Origin: Galerina marginata
Taxonomy: Eukaryota > Basidiomycota > Agaricomycetes > Agaricales > Galerinaceae
Reading direction: 5' to 3'
NCBI GenBank assembly: GCA_023014335.1
Contig: JAECYW010000001.1
Span: forward strand, 1,550,001-1,614,000
DNA length: 64,000 nt
Part shown: positions 59,367 to 64,000 of the stretch, one piece after another
Layout of the letters: each line of letters starts with the position of its first letter
How positions within the stretch are numbered: position 1 is the first letter of the stretch
Notes under the pieces: generated by a model
Databases searched by the model: none
The model's input: only the letters and a program-made list of their open reading frames with translations
What the model was told of the DNA's origin: nothing
Position numbers and translations under genes: made by a program

Positions 59367-61283
59367 TTGACCTCTTCCCTCGACAATCGAATAATTGCCT
59401 CAATGTAACTACCCAGTGTCCACCTCCACTTCCATGTTCCTGCGCGCCGGATGAACTCTGCATTCTAATAAATAGGTTCGTCTTGATTTCCTATAGTTCT
59501 AATCATCCAACCTTACCCTTGTGACGCCTCTAGAGATTGTAACACCTGCTTCGTAAATGTATGCCAAAAGCAAGGCTCGTCCAACTCCCCGCGAGGTGGG
59601 GTCAGCAAAGGCGCACTTGCTGGTGGCATAGTTGGCGCGATTGCTTTTCTTTCCATTGCGATGGCTCTGTTTCTTCGCTACCGCAGAAGGTCCCTCCTCA
59701 TTAAAACCCTTGCCAATGGACGCGAAAAGAAGGATATTCCTGCTTCTGCTGAAACTGTATTAAATCGACCCAATCCCACGGAAAAACCACAATCCGAACT
59801 CAACACAGTTAGAATGTACTCATCTTCCAACACTACTATCGACCTCGATCCTCATTCTCAAGCGTCTTCCTCTCATCCACCTGACGGTTTCCTTCCCCCA
59901 CCTCACTTGAACCCATTCGATGACACCAACTCGATACAAACCGCTGGCACAGAAGGCACCAATGTCATACCTATAGCACTTGTTCCCGGTGACTCTCACC
60001 GATTGTCGGCGACTCGTTCAGACACCAATACCCTCCCATCAACTGCTTCTTCTTTACCGGTTCGTCCAGCTCGTTCTCCAGAACTGAACTTGAACCTCGA
60101 TCATGTTAATGTTTCTCACGACAACCTTCGCTCAACAAATGGGTATTCCCAATCTACTCGCTCTGGTATATCTGGCGTATCATCAAGAAACTCGTATATG
60201 TCCAATGCCAGCTACTCCAGCGACTTTTTGAACGAAGCCCCAATGATAATGTCTTCGTCAACAGGCGCCGTTCGTCAAGTATTGGGTGTTGTCAAAGCCG
60301 AAGTCATAAGTGCTGGCTCGCTCAATTCGGCAAACGGTTCTTCCGATAATTTAAAACCTCCTGCCTACACCAGGCCTACAGCCAAATCTCCTCTCGCATC
60401 GACCTCTTTCGGCCCAGCTGATATACTTAAGGAAGCAGATGAAGGTCAAGAAATAAACAATCCTTTCAGCGACGAAATGTCGACACATGCAAGCTATTCT
60501 GCATCTCCCTCTCCCTCGACGACAACGTTTGGCCACATGTCTGCCGTACTGCCCGCTGAACCATCTAGCTGGCTTCCTCCTCCAGATGGTCCAAATCTAC
60601 CCTGGTCACGAACTCTCGACCAGAGCCGCCCTTCGAGTATGAGTACGCAAGCAGGGTCAGTCGTGGACATAGCTAGTGCCACCCGCGTCAATGTCGGATT
60701 GAGAACACCAGCGAGCGCGAACTCTTATAGAACCACCATGGGTAGGCTTGTCACACCTCCTGCCGGCACGGGAACATTGCAAGAGCAGCAACAGCGAGCT
60801 CTTGCCCATGCTCAGGCTCAGGCCCAGGCCCAGGGGCTTGACAGAAGACGCATTTCAGGCTCTTCTGTCCTCTCAGCTACATCGACACGTGCCGACTCCA
60901 TTTTGGAATCGTTCCCATTTGTTCCCCCTTCGCCTATATCGGACCGCCCCATCAGATCTCCTCCCGTATCACCGCTAGCACAGCAGTCATTCAACAATTC
61001 TAGTTCGCCACTCAACCAACATACGTTTGTTGTAGCACCTCCTTCGCCCCTTAGTCATCAGTCATTTGGGCCAGAGCCTACCAAGGTACCGGCGAATGGC
61101 AATTTGGACGCTCCACTTCCTGCGCCTCCAAATAGACGTGCCCTAGGCCTGTCGACCGGATCCCAACTTTCCACGGCGTCTTCGGTTTCGGGATTGGGTT
61201 CTTTCCCGTTCCAAATTGAATCCGAACACACGGCTGCTCATGGTGCTCCACCCTCTGCATTTAATGGTCGGCAGCGTGCCTAG
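59367..61283 (+). CDS. Opy2-like single-span membrane anchor
   Basis: Plasma-membrane anchor of the Opy2 type; in yeast Opy2 recruits Ste50 and thereby Ste11 to the membrane in HOG, mating and filamentation signalling. The Cys-rich ectodomain is recognised: NCLNVTTQCPPPLPCSCAPD with ELCILIN, an intron (GTTCGT..CTCTAG, 59476-59533), then RDCNTCFVNVCQKQ. A Ser/Gly linker leads to one membrane span, GALAGGIVGAIAFLSIAMAL, followed by the stop-transfer RYRRR near 59660. The rest is a cytosolic tail of over 500 residues, rich in Ser, Pro, Asn and Thr, with NPF motifs (HLNPFDDTN, INNPFSDEM), ending at 61283. Signal peptide and first exon are not identified, so the 5' end is provisional. Confidence 0.75.
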
Positions 61284-61862
61284 TCTTGATACACTTGCTC
61301 TTACGAGTGATCTATCATCATATCCGCTTGGTTTCGATCGAGACAGCGTTCAGCCTCAGAAGAAGTAAAGGTCGACTTGAAGGGGGTTGCTTTCTAATTA
61401 TCAATTTTCAGGTATCGGAACTCTGCAGTGTGTATTGCATGGAAGGCAGTGCACTGCCTGCCCGAACGTTCCCTTATTTTTCGCTCTTTGGTAGTTTACA
61501 TGTTATTTCTCACTAACTTAACTGTGTTTCTCAAATGTGCTTTCCACGTCATGCTCCTTATCCTTATCGCCTTCTTTTTTTTCACCCAATGGGTTGCTTT
61601 TGTACTCTAGTAGTATTATTGATTTGATATGTGGCTTCAGGCTTGCATATACGCTTTATATATTGTTACTGTTCAGATATTGGCCGGGTTTTGTCACTTG
61701 GGCTAACGCTTACGTAAACATTGCGGTGACGCCCAACCCAAATGGGACCTTCTGTAGAGTCTCCTCGCCTTGTGGTCCCTGGAACTTAATTTGACCATCG
61801 AATTCAAGATCGAGGGCAAAAACCTGGCCACTCTACCTCACATATTGAGCGTCGTCTAGAAG
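61284..61862. other. Intergenic stretch
   Basis: About 580 bp between the Opy2-like stop and the next start on the same strand. The left part is T-rich and may be 3' UTR. No gene or repeat is recognised. Confidence 0.4.
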
Positions 61863-64000
61863 ATGTCGGAGACTGAGATCCAACAACTTGTGGAGATGGT
61901 GCGTAAAGCGGAGACATGAGTGGCTGGGTAATAACATTTTTCTTACAGGGAGCGACGGTTGCGCAAGCGCGCGCTGCCCTGAAACAATATAAGAATGTTG
62001 AGCAAGCAGCTGAACGTTTCTTCGAGGGTGTAATTCGACCACATCAAGGACGACGATGTGGAGATGTCCTCAGCTACAGACAGTAAACCAGTGCGACCTG
62101 CTGTTCGTTTCTACCTTTTGCTTCTCAACGTTATCAGAAATTTAAACTATCGATTAACAGACGCCTGCAGATGACGACGATATGGGTTCTGTGGGTGAAC
62201 AAGAAGATGACGATGATGGTAAAATCTTCTCAGTCATCTGCAATGCCTGGAAACTTACATTTTACATCTTATGCCAGACGGAGGCGACTACGCCGATTAT
62301 GATTCCGACTTCGACGAGATGAACGGGATAGCTGGCAATGTAGGTACTGGCAATGCCAACGTTGATCCGTATTCCGGTAAGCCTCATCGTTACGCCTTGG
62401 CTTGATTTTGGTTATCAACTGGTTTTAACGGTTGTTAGGGGTCTTCTTTTCCAAGGACCGCAAAGAAGATGTAATCGAAATTGAAGAAGTCCCCGAGACA
62501 ATGTTAATACCGGAAACAAATGAAACAGTAACGCTGTTGACACAAGGGAAATGGATGAAAGGATGCCCGGAAGGGGGAGAACAAGGGTTTCTATTCAGTC
62601 TATACACTCAGCTTAGCTCGCCCTCCGCGCCGTGTCCACAAGATTGCGGTGCCTCTATATCTCGTTCCAAGGGTGATTTCTTTGCATTACATGTGAGTGA
62701 ATATACCCAGACTTCTTCTCCGCCTTGGAAGTATTTTTATATTATCTATTCAGCCAGACTTCTCTACGTATATCGATCGCCTAAGAAGTAGAGTCACCAA
62801 GATATGCCCCAGATGTCATTCGAAAGTTTGTTTGGCCTGCGGTGAACCGGTTTCCGTTGACCATGAGAAGCATGTGACTACACGCGAGGATCCACTCTTT
62901 CATTGTTCAAATCTTCAAGGCGTAATCCTAGGCGTGGGCCTATCAATGCTTGAACAAATGTTCAATGAGCAAAACCAGGATCAGGTGGACGTTGGTGACT
63001 CTTCGATAAGAACCAGCAAACGCCGAAAGACTGACGGAATTACCTCCCATGATGCGGATGACGAGGACGTCCTATATTATACAAATGTTCAGGGGAAGAA
63101 GGCGAAAGGCGGTACGGGGTATGATGGAGATATCACAGAGGACGTGAGTTAATCTTCCGTCCTGGTTTCAAATTTGCTCGACTCATCATAGCCCGTTTAC
63201 CTCTAGAATACCGGACAACTAAAGGCTTTAGCCGCGCAAAGGTCCAAGGATGAAAAGATTGGGAAACTGCTGACCGCCATACGTGTATATCTTCCTAATC
63301 TCAATCGTGAAGGCGGCGGTAGAACGAGCGATTACCTAGTCCACCCTACTGCTCTCGCACACCTGCGACGGCGCTTCAACTATGTTTGCAGCAACCTTCT
63401 TCGGAATGATTCTCTGGCGGATATGTCTGATCGATCTGTCCTGTATTTCGAATTGTTGGAATGGCTCGAGGTACATACCACAACTCTCGGAACTTTCCCT
63501 CTCGTACTTCGGACTAATGCGTCTGCCTCATAGACCATCTCCAACCATGAAGCCCTTGCTAGCATGATGGCAATGCCAATCATGGTTGTTGCCTCTGTCA
63601 AAGCAATCAACGCTAAGAATGGTCAAATCCGAGAACGCACAGTTGTTTATGAAGGAAGTGCTGGACCTCGAGAACTTTTAGAGGGGATTGCCATACAAGC
63701 ACAGGCCGCTCTAAAAGGACTGGAAGGGAATAAAGTGCCTGAAACACTTCCAGAAGAACTCACAGAGGAACAAAAACGCATGACTGTCGATATGAAGGAG
63801 AAGGTGGAGGAAGAAATCGCTGCAGCAATTTCTGACGAAAATTTGAAACTTCTTCTTTTTTGTCGACGGATACTGGCAACAGTGAAAGCCATCGACCGCT
63901 CATTACGTGACACCAAAGGCGATGCCTTTGTAGATCGTCTTCATTCATCACTTCCAAACATATCTGCGTCTACCTCTGCGGTGCAATATCGTATTGAGGT
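61863..64000 (+). CDS. UBA-domain, zinc-motif ubiquitin-system protein (partial, runs off the window)
   Basis: Large ubiquitin-related protein, 5' part only. The start at 61863 gives MSETEIQQLVEM. A GTGCGT..TTACAG intron joins GATVAQARAALKQYKNVEQA, together a UBA domain ending ERFFEG. A very acidic stretch follows, then VETML-type conserved blocks, PCPQDCG, PDFSTYIDRL and the zinc ligand set ICPRCHSKVCLACGEPV (C-x2-C-x4-C-x2-C), which resembles half of an IBR or RING-related finger. Helical regions follow (VHPTALAHLRRRFNYVCSNL, YFELLEWLETISNHEALASM), as in large E2/E3 fusions of the BIRC6/UBE2O kind. A UBC domain is expected beyond 64000 but is not in view. The frame changes by one base at about 62026-62034. 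Confidence 0.7.

Noticed and set aside
20300..62034. Genome-wide programmed +1 frameshifting at stop codons
   Set aside because: Several slips can be placed at TGA/TAG, but those in CAF16, the UBA gene and one WD40 site cannot, and no shared slippery motif is seen. Insertion errors explain all cases more simply.
1..64000. CRISPR array, tRNA, rRNA or intact transposon
   Set aside because: No spaced direct repeats, no convincing tRNA arm pattern, no rRNA-like block, and no reverse transcriptase or transposase sequence was seen. A weak tRNA or a small remnant could still be missed by eye.

Overview
The window is nuclear DNA of a filamentous basidiomycete, most likely a mushroom-forming agaricomycete. 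Almost every gene is cut by several introns of about 45-75 bp with GT..AG ends. Genes are dense, lie on both strands, and have short divergent promoters and very short convergent 3' gaps. The proteins are typical eukaryotic or fungal housekeeping types: an RPL35 homologue, HIS6, OST1, YOS1, an ER Hsp90 ending in HDEL, IQGAP, VIP1 and TRAMP/AIR. I see no rRNA, tRNA, CRISPR array, prokaryotic operon or intact transposon. All product names come from motif recognition by eye; no database search was possible.

Layout. 0.5-8 kb: a germinal-centre (GCK-III/Sps1-like) kinase, RPL35 and HIS6 from a shared promoter, and a mitochondrial hydroxyacid-oxoacid transhydrogenase. 8-16 kb: a membrane-anchored pepsin-type protease, a mitochondrial PPR protein, a small secreted orphan, and OST1. 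16-20 kb: mitochondrial ribosomal uL22m divergent from YOS1, a GILT-like thiol reductase and a MIX23/Cid2 protein. 20-24.7 kb: a broken WD40 gene, a C2H2 zinc-finger gene and an orphan. 25-31 kb: a large Kelch-plus-membrane protein and a low-complexity protein. 31.5-38 kb: the ER Hsp90 (GRP94 type) and a WW/FF-domain TCERG1-like protein. 38-41 kb: a DAL5-family MFS transporter with micro-exons. 41-47.4 kb: IQGAP. 47.6-54.6 kb: a peroxisomal acyl-CoA synthetase divergent from the VIP1 inositol pyrophosphate kinase. 54.6-59.1 kb: an AKTIP/FTS-like E2 variant, an AIR-type zinc-knuckle protein and a CAF16-like ABC ATPase. 59.4-64 kb: an Opy2-like membrane anchor, then a UBA/zinc-motif protein that runs off the window.

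There is no sign of a metabolic cluster. The genes look like ordinary conserved fungal neighbours, though several serve the secretory pathway (OST1, YOS1, ER Hsp90, GILT, aspartic protease) and the cytoskeleton, signalling and transport (GCK kinase, IQGAP, VIP1, Opy2, FTS-like).

The most unusual global feature is a set of apparent single-base frame changes inside conserved exons (VIP1, CAF16-like, the UBA gene and the WD40 gene, probably also IQGAP, the PPR gene and the orphan at 24.6 kb). All go in the same direction, as if one extra base were present. The simplest reading is residual insertion errors in the assembly. Allelic decay or frameshifting during translation are alternatives.
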